53,348 nt of DNA from positions 1 through 53,348 of the IMG/VR virus record IMGVR_UViG_3300029787_000068; one strand, given 5' to 3'. This DNA is from a virus. Position 1 is the stretch's first letter. The number at the start of each line of letters is the position of its first letter. The notes under the pieces are model-generated. The model did not search any database. It was not told the origin of the DNA and was given only the letters and a program-made list of their open reading frames with translations. A program made the translations under genes and the position numbers. This document shows positions 1 through 8,264 of the stretch, in pieces.

Positions 1-122
1 GCTGCACCTGCCGCAGTCGTCTGCCCAGAAAACCGCTTGACCGCAGCACCCGCTTTCTGAAGGTTCGCAATCAAACGACCTACATTCGCGGACACTCTTA
101 GTACAAGATCGTTCGCTGCCAT
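1..122 (-). CDS. Tape measure protein, N-terminal end (partial)
   Basis: An ATG at 120-122 with AAGG just upstream opens a frame that runs off the left edge after about 40 codons. The residues are alanine-rich and amphipathic (begins MAANDLVLRVSANVGRLI, then NLQKAGAAVKRF), as in the helical start of tape measure proteins, which set siphovirus tail length. Position is the main argument: it follows the frameshifted tail-assembly chaperone pair by a few bases, the canonical order. Only the first residues are visible, so the call is inferred from context. Confidence 0.7.
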   Translation of the reverse strand, partial: MAANDLVLRVSANVGRLIANLQKAGAAVKRFSGQTTAAGA

Positions 123-131
123 CCTTGACCT

Positions 132-476
132 TTATTTCGGTTTTTCGACATGAACAAATCCATCAGGTGTTCCTAATGATGGACTTGATCTTCCTTGTCT
201 TTGGTTGTCTTCTCTCGGTCGCAAGTTAGACAGAAAAGACTTGATATCTTTTTGCTGTCCGTGGTTTGCAACCCTGTGCATCCCTAACTCTAAATTGACA
301 GTGGTGTATAGTCTTTCGTGTTGCTCCTTTACTAGTTCCTGAATTTGGTACAAAGTAAGTGTCAAGACCTTTTGGGGAGTCCATCCGTACTCGCTTCCAA
401 ATCTGTCGAAGATTTTGATGAGGAAGCTTCCACCGGCGTCAGCAGGCTGTCCATTGCGCCTTTCGGAATCAGTTGA
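132..476 (-). CDS. Tail assembly chaperone, frameshift extension (gpT-like)
   Basis: This frame continues the upstream chaperone after a -1 slip on a run of eight T. It has no good start of its own. The extension adds about 114 residues to the first 127 of the G-like protein, giving a fusion near 241 aa. It is polar and basic toward its end (GRSSPSLGTPDGFVHVEKPK), fitting the gpT part of lambda-type gpG/gpGT pairs, in which the fusion recruits the tape measure to the tail tube. It ends 10 bp before the tape measure start. The frame relationship is direct; function is from family knowledge and gene order. Confidence 0.75.
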   Translation of the reverse strand, partial: STDSERRNGQPADAGGSFLIKIFDRFGSEYGWTPQKVLTLTLYQIQELVKEQHERLYTTVNLELGMHRVANHGQQKDIKSFLSNLRPREDNQRQGRSSPSLGTPDGFVHVEKPK

Positions 477-856
477 AAAAAAAGCTGGCGCAATTCCTCC
501 CAATCGTTGACTGTCTTAAAAGCAATCGCCCACTTTAGCCAATCCGAAGCACCCATGTCTGAAAAATCATCGGGCGTCTTGCGAGTGCTACCCGCTGCTA
601 CTTGCTTCAGGGCATGTAGCATAATTGGATTACCTAAGAGAATAGCCAAAGCACCCAGTCCGTCCTCGTCGGAGAGTGTACTGCTTTGTTCCTGAAAGAC
701 GATGAGAAGATCCTTGAGTTCTTTACTAAGTCCAAGAATATCTTCTAGACTTAACTCGTAAACTTTTACTTCATCGGGATGGAACTTTTTGAGGGCGAGC
801 GATATTCCTATGTTTGCCGCCCGTGATGTTTGGTCGATCATTTCGGTTTCGGTCAC
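362..856 (-). CDS. Tail assembly chaperone (gpG-like)
   Basis: A 164-aa acidic protein starting with GTG at 856, overlapping the upstream stop as GTGA, with AAAGGAAAG as ribosome binding site. The middle is helical (LSLEDILGLSKELKDLLIVF). It lies between tail tube and tape measure genes and has a slippery T8 run near codon 127 where a second frame overlaps, the classic arrangement of tail assembly chaperones. Read without slipping it ends in a Ser/Thr-rich tail. No close homologue is claimed; the call rests on position, size and the frameshift layout. Confidence 0.75.
   Translation of the reverse strand: MTETEMIDQTSRAANIGISLALKKFHPDEVKVYELSLEDILGLSKELKDLLIVFQEQSSTLSDEDGLGALAILLGNPIMLHALKQVAAGSTRKTPDDFSDMGASDWLKWAIAFKTVNDWEELRQLFFQLIPKGAMDSLLTPVEASSSKSSTDLEASTDGLPKRS
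476..484 (-). other. -1 programmed frameshift site
   Basis: On the minus strand the codons CTT TTT TTT CAA form a C-T8-C run. The heptamer T-TTT-TTT allows both tRNAs to re-pair after a -1 slip, and the next codon becomes TCA in the frame that continues to 132. The two frames overlap through 362-476 with no independent start for the second, so slippage is the simplest explanation. Confidence 0.75.
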
Positions 857-1185
857 TTTTTCTTTCCTTTAGCTCGAAGGCTGTCATGTAACATGTCACG
901 CAGAGTCTCCTGCTGCTGACAATACTTCTTCGGTTCTACACTTGTATCACCGTTTGCGTAGTCAATTATCAACTTCGCAAGATCCCTCTCGTCCAGCGGA
1001 AGAGTGAACACAAAGAATATAGTGGTTCCACGTCCCGTCTTACCTTCCAAACGATCTAGCTTGGCACCATCCTGGCACCATATGAACGCCGCTTGGTCTA
1101 TATCTTTGGTCCGAAACTGAGAAGTTCCCTCAGTTATTTCGTCAACTAAATTCGCAGGGTCTGCGATATCTTGCGTCTTATCCAT
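853..1185 (-). CDS. Conserved phage protein, DUF5659-like
   Basis: A 110-aa soluble protein starting ATG with AAGGTTGAGAGAGT upstream. The pattern TKDIDQAAFIWCQDGAKL, a central FFVFTLP strand and a C-terminal lysine-rich helix resembles small phage proteins grouped as DUF5659, which have no proven function. Its stop overlaps the chaperone GTG start, so it is translationally coupled with it. It may act in tail assembly because it sits between tail tube and chaperone genes. Family assignment is from memory of the pattern and is tentative. Confidence 0.55.
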   Translation of the reverse strand: MDKTQDIADPANLVDEITEGTSQFRTKDIDQAAFIWCQDGAKLDRLEGKTGRGTTIFFVFTLPLDERDLAKLIIDYANGDTSVEPKKYCQQQETLRDMLHDSLRAKGKKK

Positions 1186-1214
1186 ACTCTCTCAACCTTC
1201 CGTGTTGGGTTGGA

Positions 1215-1607
1215 TTACGTCACGTCTGCATACGGGATGTCAATCGCCGTACCACTGGTGTACGTTCCACTGACGGTTACGCCAGAGGTGCTGTTCAAGG
1301 TCACTTCGGCTTTCTTACCGGAGTAAGTGAACGTGAACTTGCTGAATCCACCACCCACGGGAGCGGCTCCACCAGCACTGTACTCGTCCGAACCTTTGAC
1401 ATCGGCATCAGCAACTTTGCCAGCAACCGAATCAAGCGCGGAACGATTTGCGGCAACCCATGTATCAATGGCTTTGCCCAGCACCGAACGAAGCAGTTTG
1501 GTGGTTGAGAGATGATTGCTGTCGTCAGTGACAACAAATCGAACAACAGTCGTACCAGGATTTGAGTAAGTTACAGTGAACTTACCAATGGGATATGTGT
1601 TACCCAT
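1215..1607 (-). CDS. Hypothetical virion-region protein
   Basis: A 130-aa protein with a strong start (AGGAGATTTTCGTT-ATG). It is rich in Ser, Thr, Gly and Val with alternating beta-type patterns (KFTVTYSNPGTTVVRFVVTDD, later TFTYSGKKAEVTLNSTSG) around a short helical part. The composition suggests a beta-sandwich tail or decoration protein, but no family is recognised. It is the next gene after the 87-aa protein in the tail operon, and a terminator-like palindrome with a T-run lies just before its ribosome binding site. Confidence 0.6.
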   Translation of the reverse strand: MGNTYPIGKFTVTYSNPGTTVVRFVVTDDSNHLSTTKLLRSVLGKAIDTWVAANRSALDSVAGKVADADVKGSDEYSAGGAAPVGGGFSKFTFTYSGKKAEVTLNSTSGVTVSGTYTSGTAIDIPYADVT

Positions 1608-1635
1608 AACGAAAATCTCCTAAAAAAAAATTTAC

Positions 1636-1651
1636 GTGCAGACATCTGCAC
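1636..1651. repeat. GTGCA-N6-TGCAC palindrome copy
   Basis: GTGCAGACATCTGCAC, 7-bp arms, between two tail genes; followed on the minus strand by a T9 run, so it could also act as a weak terminator. Confidence 0.75.
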
Positions 1652-1655
1652 CTGT

Positions 1656-1919
1656 TTACAATGCCCCTTCGCGGAGCAAACGCAGCGTGTCATGGCGAAT
1701 CCGCTTCCTCGATACCCACACAGGCACCTTGGGAGCAGCACTACTGAAAGTGTTCGCCACATTATCGTGGACCGTTTGAAAGTTGTTCACAGCCGTACCC
1801 GTCTTGTTACACGACTGACGACGAGGCAATGCACGAAACGTGGCAACCTCTGCCGCAGTGTTAATACTAAGAGAGTTCAACTCTGTGTCGATCTTCGATC
1901 CATAATAGGAACTAGCCAT
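1656..1919 (-). CDS. Hypothetical small tail-region protein
   Basis: An 87-aa protein starting ATG with AAGGTGGGTGG upstream, placed directly after the tail tube gene. It has a helical N-terminal half and a basic C-terminus (VWVSRKRIRHDTLRLLREG). No family recognised. Genes here in related phages encode minor tail or tail-tube-associated proteins, so a virion role is plausible but only inferred from position. Confidence 0.55.
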   Translation of the reverse strand: MASSYYGSKIDTELNSLSINTAAEVATFRALPRRQSCNKTGTAVNNFQTVHDNVANTFSSAAPKVPVWVSRKRIRHDTLRLLREGAL

Positions 1920-1935
1920 CGACCACCCACCTTTC

Positions 1936-2445
1936 TTACGAGTCTACGATAGTACCAAAACGACCATTCTGACCAGCAACCTGGGTCTTCAGACACTCGA
2001 ACTCCACCTCGAAGGCAGTCTCTTCTTCACGGGTCATGTTGTACTCTTTTTCGTTAAGAGTCGTGACTCGCTCAAAAGTAAATGTTCGCGTTCCGCAACC
2101 AGGGCCAACGCCCGTCAGAACCATCTTGAACTCTTCGGTCCAACACGCATTGTTGTACCCAAGATACAGAGTGCTTGTGCCACTGCTATAGTTAGCAGCG
2201 GGCAACATAAACGCACGACGAAGTTGAACGAGGGTGACTTCCAGCATTGTCGTAGTCACGAACATCCGTTCTGATGTTCGAGCTTTCCGAACAACACCGA
2301 CAGCTTGATCAGCGTACACTTCTCGAACTTCCGGCTCGTATCGAACCGTAGTTCCACCAATTGTGTACCCGATGTCCACTGCACCACCACCGCCATCGAG
2401 AGAGATCGACGCCGATCCCACGATGATATTTGATGCATTTGGCAT
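1936..2445 (-). CDS. Major tail tube protein (probable)
   Basis: A 169-aa beta-rich protein with a strong ribosome binding site (AGGAGACCCTGAAA-ATG). It opens MPNASNIIVGSASISLDG, then continues with evenly spaced beta strands and an acidic C-terminal part with a fold-like pattern EEETAFEVEFECL. Size, beta content, a DIGYTIGGTTV-type segment and its place between the tail completion gene and the chaperones fit phage tail tube proteins of the lambda gpV/SPP1 class, which polymerise into the DNA channel. It is less likely another structural beta protein. Confidence 0.65.
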   Translation of the reverse strand: MPNASNIIVGSASISLDGGGGAVDIGYTIGGTTVRYEPEVREVYADQAVGVVRKARTSERMFVTTTMLEVTLVQLRRAFMLPAANYSSGTSTLYLGYNNACWTEEFKMVLTGVGPGCGTRTFTFERVTTLNEKEYNMTREEETAFEVEFECLKTQVAGQNGRFGTIVDS

Positions 2446-2472
2446 TTTCAGGGTCTCCTAGAACTTTGGAAA

Positions 2473-2952
2473 TTACAACGCACAAGGTTGAGTTGACCAG
2501 ATACAGTCTGCCTCAACCACGATCTTCCATACTTCTGTTTTTCCATCAAAATCCGGTGCATTCCGTTCTCGGAGTCTATGGTCTAAGACTCTCACTTCTC
2601 CATGACTCGACCCTGAAAAATCGTAATAAGAATGAGCGGCCCCATCCTGATTATCCAGCAATTGCTCGATTCTATCTGCTACGTCAAAAGCGGTCAATTC
2701 ATTTCTGCTAATGGCACAGTAATGGATCCTTGCCTTTTGCAGCTGAGTAACCACGTTGTTTAAAGGTATTGAATTTGTAATCTCTACACCTAGATACGGA
2801 GTATGATCCTTTCGGGGTTGCATATATCTCCCAATTCGGATCCTATCATCTCTATGGTTGGTCAGCGTAATCAAGCTATCTGACGACCCGCTATCGGTCC
2901 GCAACTTGTCGATCAGCTGCTTCAACAGCTGCTTGTTCTTTGGCATTGCCAT
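2473..2952 (-). CDS. Tail terminator / tail completion-like protein
   Basis: A 159-aa protein, start ATG with GGGGTGGTCTGTA upstream. The N-terminal helix (LLKQLIDKLRTDSG), a central beta region and the ending EVWKIVVEADCIWS match the general alpha/beta pattern of tail terminator proteins that cap the tail tube and join it to the head. It starts at the last base of the HK97 gp10-like gene and precedes the tail tube gene, the usual position. No motif is decisive. Confidence 0.55.
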   Translation of the reverse strand: MAMPKNKQLLKQLIDKLRTDSGSSDSLITLTNHRDDRIRIGRYMQPRKDHTPYLGVEITNSIPLNNVVTQLQKARIHYCAISRNELTAFDVADRIEQLLDNQDGAAHSYYDFSGSSHGEVRVLDHRLRERNAPDFDGKTEVWKIVVEADCIWSTQPCAL

Positions 2953-3500
2953 TACAGACCACCCCCCAGCATCTTGCGGTAGTGAAAAAATAAATGACGC
3001 ATAATCCTGCCCCGTGAACGCACTAAAAACTCCGGTCCGGCTGCGGCCAGTGCGGGCTTCATAAACGGGTGAGCTTTTACACCCTCCGTTTCAATTGTTT
3101 TAATTATGGCATGAGCAACTCGAACAGCGTCTGATCCGCTCAGTCCGTTCTTCTTAGATGCGTAGTCAATAATTTGACGCTTCTCTTGCTCGGATACAGC
3201 CCTCGGTTTGCCGCCCTCCTCGACCTCTTTCGCATACGCAACTCCCATCGCTCCGACGACGACACCTGGAACAGGGCCGGTCAGATCCTCTGTCTTAATA
3301 CGCTGGAACAATGCTCCTCGGAAGATCGACCCGTTATCTCGCAACTTAGTTCTGATCGCCGGAAGTAGCACTTGAATTGCAGTGGTGTGCAGAGACGCTC
3401 GGACAATCATATTTGACTCCCGTCCTAGCTGGGCGTACACCTCACCCGATCTTAGCTTCGTCGGTCCGGTCAATTTAAAGAGTAGAGTAGGTTGTGCCAT
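2952..3500 (-). CDS. HK97 gp10-like tail component
   Basis: A 182-aa protein with TAATG overlap to the upstream gene. The C-terminal segment VKAHPFMKPALAAAGPEF is the hallmark of HK97 gp10-like proteins, which lie near the head-tail junction. A middle YAKEVEEGGKPRAVS segment also fits. The N-terminus is beta-like and the last 20 residues are basic. Expected role: tail-side joining protein. Confidence comes from the HPFMKPAL motif together with gene order. Confidence 0.75.
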   Translation of the reverse strand: MAQPTLLFKLTGPTKLRSGEVYAQLGRESNMIVRASLHTTAIQVLLPAIRTKLRDNGSIFRGALFQRIKTEDLTGPVPGVVVGAMGVAYAKEVEEGGKPRAVSEQEKRQIIDYASKKNGLSGSDAVRVAHAIIKTIETEGVKAHPFMKPALAAAGPEFLVRSRGRIMRHLFFHYRKMLGGGL

Positions 3501-4231
3501 TACATCTCCAAGTCGTCGTCGACTTCTTCCTCTTCCATCATAAGGGCGGTATGGTGCATTGCTCCATGGATATCCACTGTATGGCGAACATGCTGAATCC
3601 GATACTCTTTAGTTGCCCCTGATTGATCAACGACTGAAAACGGATAGGTAGTTCCTCCTCCTGTGTGAAACGCAATCGTCGTCCAGTCCAGATTGAAAAT
3701 GTTCCAATGCTGCTCATACCCTTCAAACGTATGATTAACCGGAGCGACAGTATCTTTAAATTGCCAAGCGGAACCCGTCCACATAACGTGATAGTTTTTT
3801 GCTGGGTCGCCAGTGACGGAATGCTTGTTTGAATAGTACCCTGTTCCACCGAAGTCGTCGGTGTCCGCAGGAAACCAATACATAGTCTTGTTTCCATACG
3901 GTGTGGTGATCTCCACCTGTGGCGGCAATACCCCATCAATACCTCCGGCAACTTCGACATTAGGATAAGTCCCCCAGGGTACAGACACAAAATCATTTTT
4001 TTGAACTGCCCTGGATAACTCAAGAACTACTTTCCAGTGGGTGCCGCTGGCGACACCGTACACATCCTGTTCATCTTTGTCGTTCATGACCGTGATACGA
4101 CATCGACGATTGGAATAAATTGGAACCGTAGACGTTAAAGTAATACCACCGAAACCATCTACCTTTTCAATCTTGCGGATGATGTTTACTTCTTGACCTA
4201 ATCCGTAAAGTGGAAGTGTAGAGTTTTTCAT
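3500..4231 (-). CDS. Head-tail joining (head closure) protein
   Basis: A 243-aa protein with ATGA overlap to the connector gene. The first 80 residues and the last 40 resemble head closure proteins, ending in YRIQHVRHTVDIHGAMHHTA, a beta pattern like the measured-value tail end of SPP1 gp16-type proteins. Between them lies an aromatic, Gly-rich segment of about 100 residues (YWFPADTDDFGGTGYYSNK) not expected in short closure proteins, perhaps an inserted surface domain. The last residues are strongly acidic (EEEEVDDDLE). Confidence 0.55.
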   Translation of the reverse strand: MKNSTLPLYGLGQEVNIIRKIEKVDGFGGITLTSTVPIYSNRRCRITVMNDKDEQDVYGVASGTHWKVVLELSRAVQKNDFVSVPWGTYPNVEVAGGIDGVLPPQVEITTPYGNKTMYWFPADTDDFGGTGYYSNKHSVTGDPAKNYHVMWTGSAWQFKDTVAPVNHTFEGYEQHWNIFNLDWTTIAFHTGGGTTYPFSVVDQSGATKEYRIQHVRHTVDIHGAMHHTALMMEEEEVDDDLEM

Positions 4232-4935
4232 CCTTCGTACTTGTCCTCGTAATCTTCACGTTCCGTCGATGAAGTAAGAAACAGATCGACATCGTTGTAG
4301 TGTCTCATCAACATTCGATCAATCTCTACAAAACCTGTATTGTGTCCCCCAACCACGTTGCCGCCAGTTTTGAAAGTAATCTGAAAGTCATTCCAACCTG
4401 TCTGCATTATGTTGCTTGGAGTTTGCTGAGTGGACCCAGGCTTCAAGCTTTCCAACGTCAGCAGGATTGTGGCTCTCTTGATGTCGGCGGGGGTTGTCGC
4501 GTGTCCCCAGCTAGCAACTATCTGAATGTTGTTTTGACCCTTGGGCCAGACCCCGCCCGATCCAAACCTTCGACGAGGAGAATCCCCAGAGAACGATCTC
4601 GAAGTTTCTAGATAAAACGGATAAGCTTTGTAGTCGTCATTCGCTACAAAAGTATCCAGAACAGTACTGCCATCAAGATCCAATTCTTTGACTGACGTGA
4701 CTGATATGAGTCGAGTTTTTGTTTTTGGAAAGAAGAATATTTTTGTTCTTCCGTTCCCGTTAAAGTACAGCGTCTCTGTTTTGGCATGAAATATGTCCTC
4801 GCAGATCCCTTCAATTATTTCTTCAACAATTGCAATCTCGGCTGTAATTTCTGAACTAGTAAACTGAGAAAGATCTATGGTCTTCCCGTTTATCTTGTGA
4901 CCCGTGACATCGGCATTGACAGCGTAGTTCCCCAT
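4228..4935 (-). CDS. Head-tail connector (adaptor) protein
   Basis: A 235-aa protein with GAGGAGAGAGATA-ATG start overlapping the upstream stop. It has helical segments at 28-50 (SSEITAEIAIVEEIIEGIC) and near 152-165, separated by a beta region with KELDLDGSTVL, and a C-terminal FVEIDRMLMRHYNDVD segment. This layout is that of HK97 gp6/SPP1 gp15-like adaptors that bind under the portal. Its position next to other joining genes supports this, although two glycosyltransferase genes separate it from the capsid genes. Confidence 0.7.
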   Translation of the reverse strand: MGNYAVNADVTGHKINGKTIDLSQFTSSEITAEIAIVEEIIEGICEDIFHAKTETLYFNGNGRTKIFFFPKTKTRLISVTSVKELDLDGSTVLDTFVANDDYKAYPFYLETSRSFSGDSPRRRFGSGGVWPKGQNNIQIVASWGHATTPADIKRATILLTLESLKPGSTQQTPSNIMQTGWNDFQITFKTGGNVVGGHNTGFVEIDRMLMRHYNDVDLFLTSSTEREDYEDKYEG

Positions 4936-5621
4936 TATCTCTCTCCTCGATAAACTTCAGCGATGTGGCCGGTGGACTTTGGAGATACATCCGCAGTAAC
5001 TCCCTCAATAGCTGCCAACAGAGTGAGTATCGACTGGTCAAAGCAATGAGCTTTGATTTCGGGACACGGACCGATTGGCAAAAGGGCATCGGGATTACAA
5101 CACCATTCTAACCACTTAGTTACAAAATCTATTGACTGACTTCCTGCTCTCCATAAGTGATAACCCGCTAACAACATGGTAAGTCTGTAATACTCCTCGG
5201 TCTCTACTCCCATCGCTTGAAACGTACACGGATAGGTGCAATTCCAAGCTTGGTCCCCCCATTCGTGAAACAAAAATACGTCTCGGTCTTTACCTTGACG
5301 AGCGTCAAACTTTTGAAAAATTTGCAGGGGGGACTTATCGAATCGATGATCTGCATCCACATAGAAGATGATGTCTCCCTCGGATGCGACATTTTCCAAA
5401 ACGTGCTTGATCAGGTACGGCTTCCATAGCCACAACCCTGCACCGTTTTGGTATTCAAGAATGTTGGAGTTCGCGGACCGAAATTCATCGCTGATAACAG
5501 TCTCGTCAAACGTCAAGATGTGATCAAACCCTCCGACCTCTTGAGCAGTCTCTACTTGGATCTGCTGCCGTTGAATATACTTTTCGGCACCGGATGCATA
5601 GTTAATCAAATAGGTTGACAT
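4935..5621 (-). CDS. Glycosyltransferase-like protein (WLWKPY family)
   Basis: A 228-aa protein. Residues near 60-75 read GAGLWLWKPYLIKHVL and near 88-95 IFYVDADH. This pair, an acceptor-side WLWKPY motif followed by a DxD-type metal site, marks a GT-A-fold family common in cell-surface glycan clusters. The C-terminus has conserved-looking HCFDQSILTLLA. It overlaps the next glycosyltransferase by 16 bp and the connector start by one base, so it is expressed with head genes. Substrate unknown. Confidence 0.75.
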   Translation of the reverse strand: MSTYLINYASGAEKYIQRQQIQVETAQEVGGFDHILTFDETVISDEFRSANSNILEYQNGAGLWLWKPYLIKHVLENVASEGDIIFYVDADHRFDKSPLQIFQKFDARQGKDRDVFLFHEWGDQAWNCTYPCTFQAMGVETEEYYRLTMLLAGYHLWRAGSQSIDFVTKWLEWCCNPDALLPIGPCPEIKAHCFDQSILTLLAAIEGVTADVSPKSTGHIAEVYRGER

Positions 5622-6247
5622 CTGTCTTGTATCCTCTCAAACCAATCGTGTTTGTCGAACTGAACCCCGCCCGCACAATGTGCAATCACCGTATGATCTG
5701 GAGAAGGAGCAGGTCGAAGAGTTTCATATCCTATGTAGTTGTATTTGTCGGGCAGGAGTGCAACTGGAACATCTAAGTTATGCACCGCTTGGTTGAAATA
5801 AGACTGCTCATACACAAAAGTAGATTGATAGGGTGAATCGGAAACTAGTCGTCTTGCTTCTTTAAATACCTTCTCATGATGTGTACGGTTAAGAATCATG
5901 ATCCCAGTGTTGAAGTATCTTCCAGGTTTAATGCCAGGGCAGTTGACTAAGTGTTCCGCAAAGTACACCTCTGATAAAATATCAGACACTGCAATGATTG
6001 AAGGAAGATTCTTGTAAACTGATACGTCCCACTTCCGAAGCATCACAATGTCCGCATCAAAGAAGAAGACATTCTCTGCGTCCGTGTGATCCCAGATGTC
6101 CAACTTCAAAAAAGGTGCGGATGCCGGAACCACTGTGTTGTTTTTAATACATATCGAGTCGAGTCCTGTATATTTTTTAACATTGTCCATTGCTCTCCGT
6201 GCGAATTCTTCGTACTTACTTCCTGCGCCAACTGTTACTCCTATCAT
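5606..6247 (-). CDS. Glycosyltransferase, GT8-like
   Basis: A 213-aa GT-A-type enzyme. FFFDADIVML near residues 60-70 supplies the DxD metal-binding motif, YFNTGIMILN near 110-120 is the typical GT8/glycogenin-like acceptor-loop motif, and IAHCAGGVQFDKHDW near the end gives the conserved late His. It is shorter than many GT8 enzymes but keeps the core. Likely a retaining transferase using a nucleotide sugar. It starts two bases after the beta-helix gene, within the head operon. Confidence 0.8.
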   Translation of the reverse strand: MIGVTVGAGSKYEEFARRAMDNVKKYTGLDSICIKNNTVVPASAPFLKLDIWDHTDAENVFFFDADIVMLRKWDVSVYKNLPSIIAVSDILSEVYFAEHLVNCPGIKPGRYFNTGIMILNRTHHEKVFKEARRLVSDSPYQSTFVYEQSYFNQAVHNLDVPVALLPDKYNYIGYETLRPAPSPDHTVIAHCAGGVQFDKHDWFERIQDRCQPI

Positions 6248-7327
6248 TTAGTCTCCCAGTAAACCGCTCGCGTCTGCTAATCGACGAGCAGATTGTCTTG
6301 TTTGAAACACATCTGGTTGGGGAACAAACTCAAAAGCTCCGCAGTCAAAAGCTTCTTTCCTTCTTTGCTTCCTCAAATCGTAGTCAAATCCGAATGCTGG
6401 TTCCCCATCCGTCAAATGCCCTGCGTTAATAGCCTCAGATCCTTGTTTCAAAGTTAAAATATTAGAGGAAGCGTTTGTAAACAAATCGCTCGCGGATCTG
6501 TTTGCATAACTGCCCCCTGAAACACTAACAGGAAACTCTGATGTACTCGTATCACTTGCAAAGTTACCGTAATGTCCCTCGGTTATATTACTTGCATGAG
6601 CGGTTCGACTAGACGCCGAACTAAGTTCGTCATAGTCATCGGTACAATCCATAACTATGTTGTTGCTGATTCTAAAATTAATCGTAGGAGTGGAGGTGCT
6701 GCCCGCAAAAGTCCACGCAATACCGTCCCCACTCGAATCTTTCACAGTGTTGTTATACACCTCCCAAAATCGTCTAGTGATGCTGCCCGCACTTGCGCCC
6801 AGGACGATACCAATCCCCTGCCCACAATTTCTCACAATGTTGTTAAATACTTTACAACCAAAATTTCTTGCAAAGTTAAAAGAAGTCGCTAACCCCAGGC
6901 CGCAAGTAGCTTGTGTTCCAGCAGCCGGACCCACTACCAAACAACTTTCTGTAGTTCCTAAAACAGTACCAACACCCACTATTCCAAAAGTATTTGCACC
7001 CGCATCAACTGCGATTCCATCGATGTGCCAGTAATCGATATCACCACTGATCAATATACCGGCAGCAAACGCAGAAGATACAGCCGCATACGCTCCGGTA
7101 TTTGGAGTGACCCCGTCATGCCTATTGTTAGGGGCAGCGTAAATCTTCAGGGGTTCTGCTTCTGTAGTAGTAAACGATCCAGAAGTTGTGATGGACAACG
7201 GCCCAAGATCAGACCCTGAGTAACACATTGCTTGGGGGACATCGGTTCCTGACGACTTTGCCGCCCACCACGCTGCTAGAGTTGAATAGTCTTTTCCTGG
7301 GCCGACCGTGCTTGTAACAATTGCCAT
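6248..7327 (-). CDS. Right-handed beta-helix protein, possible head fibre or surface protein
   Basis: A 359-aa Ser/Thr/Gly-rich protein with repeated short beta turns (VFNNIVRNCGQGIGIVLG, then VYNNTVKDSSGDGIAW, then ISNNIVMDC), the signature of parallel beta-helix carbohydrate-active or surface proteins. An N-terminal GPGKDYSTLAAWW segment and a C-terminal FDYDLRKQRRKEAFDCGAFE motif are typical of secreted beta-helix domains. No catalytic residues are assigned. It could be a decoration or fibre protein, and glycosyltransferases directly downstream might act on it. The start has AAGGATCGATAG before ATG. Confidence 0.65.
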   Translation of the reverse strand: MAIVTSTVGPGKDYSTLAAWWAAKSSGTDVPQAMCYSGSDLGPLSITTSGSFTTTEAEPLKIYAAPNNRHDGVTPNTGAYAAVSSAFAAGILISGDIDYWHIDGIAVDAGANTFGIVGVGTVLGTTESCLVVGPAAGTQATCGLGLATSFNFARNFGCKVFNNIVRNCGQGIGIVLGASAGSITRRFWEVYNNTVKDSSGDGIAWTFAGSTSTPTINFRISNNIVMDCTDDYDELSSASSRTAHASNITEGHYGNFASDTSTSEFPVSVSGGSYANRSASDLFTNASSNILTLKQGSEAINAGHLTDGEPAFGFDYDLRKQRRKEAFDCGAFEFVPQPDVFQTRQSARRLADASGLLGD

Positions 7328-7708
7328 CTATCGATCCTTCAGTGAGCATTCGCTTTGGGTGAGCTTATTTACAGGAGTAGTCCGATCTCTAACTGTGATC
7401 TGCCGATCTTCGTGCAGACTTGAAATGTCAACGTGCTTGGTAGACACGGCTTTGACTACGGGTTCAGCATTGTTTGGAATTATTTCATAGTCTGCATACG
7501 GATAACTTAGTACTGGATGAACGATCCCATTAGCTTGTTTTTGCAAAAGCTTCGCTTCTATCTCGGGATCTTCTACTTCACAGACGGCATGCACACGCTT
7601 ATCTTCTACCCCCCACGGATGGTCCGGTAACGCAACAACAATCACATCACCGTCGAGGTAAATACCTTCGGATTCGTTTAAAGTACAGAATCGTAATGCT
7701 TCGATCAT
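7328..7708 (-). CDS. Hypothetical protein in head operon
   Basis: A 126-aa protein with GGAGGGTTAG-ATG start. It is beta-like at the N-terminus (GIYLDGDVIVVALPDHPWG) and charged at the C-terminus. No family recognised. It is tightly packed (start follows the upstream stop directly) between a small beta protein and the beta-helix gene, so a virion or assembly role is plausible. Confidence 0.5.
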   Translation of the reverse strand: MIEALRFCTLNESEGIYLDGDVIVVALPDHPWGVEDKRVHAVCEVEDPEIEAKLLQKQANGIVHPVLSYPYADYEIIPNNAEPVVKAVSTKHVDISSLHEDRQITVRDRTTPVNKLTQSECSLKDR

Positions 7709-7996
7709 CTAACCCTCCGACCAAGTAATACCAACAACTCCGTAAATTACAGCAGCGGTGCCAGAATCGCCTTTAACAAATACCTCTTTGATTCCCATGT
7801 GATTCAAACGGAACACGTACTCTGTCCCTGGTTGAACAGTAAAAAACTCGCCAGAGTCGTGAAGACCTGGGATGTTTACAAGAGCATCGAAAGAGGAAGC
7901 GGCGGTAACAATGACTATGAAAGAAGTGCAACCGTTTGCATCCTCATAAACATTTTTACCTGTTGATGTGATATTTTCAGATCCAGCGGTCGCCAT
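7709..7996 (-). CDS. Hypothetical small beta protein, possible capsid decoration
   Basis: A 95-aa protein with CGGAGATAAATAAC-ATG. Sequence alternates polar and hydrophobic residues (FIVIVTAASSFDALVNIPG, VYGV-type end) without helices, typical of a small beta sandwich. Small beta proteins next to major capsid genes are often decoration proteins, but no homologue is recognised and the call is inferential. Confidence 0.5.
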   Translation of the reverse strand: MATAGSENITSTGKNVYEDANGCTSFIVIVTAASSFDALVNIPGLHDSGEFFTVQPGTEYVFRLNHMGIKEVFVKGDSGTAAVIYGVVGITWSEG

Positions 7997-7997
7997 G

Positions 7998-8261
7998 TTA
8001 TTTATCTCCGTCTGATTTTTTTAGTTGATTAACAATCCATTTAACATCGTTCGAGATCTTTATCAAAAGATTCTCGTTATCGTTCACATCGGTCTCTACC
8101 TCTTTGACTGTTGTATTTAAGTCTTGAAGGTCATCTTCGTGTTTATCGAGTCGGTGCTGACTTATCCCATACGTTGCACTGATCGACGCCAAGACAATCA
8201 ACACAGTAAAAATAAATGCACATAGCTCGGGAGTAAAAAATTTCCATTCTTTAGCAGCCAT
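7998..8261 (-). CDS. Membrane-anchored coiled-coil protein, holin/XhlA-like
   Basis: An 87-aa protein with one transmembrane segment (residues about 10-31, LCAFIFTVLIVLASISATYG) followed by a heptad-like charged helix (HRLDKHEDDLQDLNTTVKE). Small TM plus coiled-coil proteins of this kind include XhlA-type lysis accessory proteins. Orientation here would be opposite to XhlA, where the TM is C-terminal, so this could also be a different membrane protein. Start: AAGGATTGAGAC-ATG. Confidence 0.55.
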   Translation of the reverse strand: MAAKEWKFFTPELCAFIFTVLIVLASISATYGISQHRLDKHEDDLQDLNTTVKEVETDVNDNENLLIKISNDVKWIVNQLKKSDGDK

Positions 8262-8264
8262 GTC

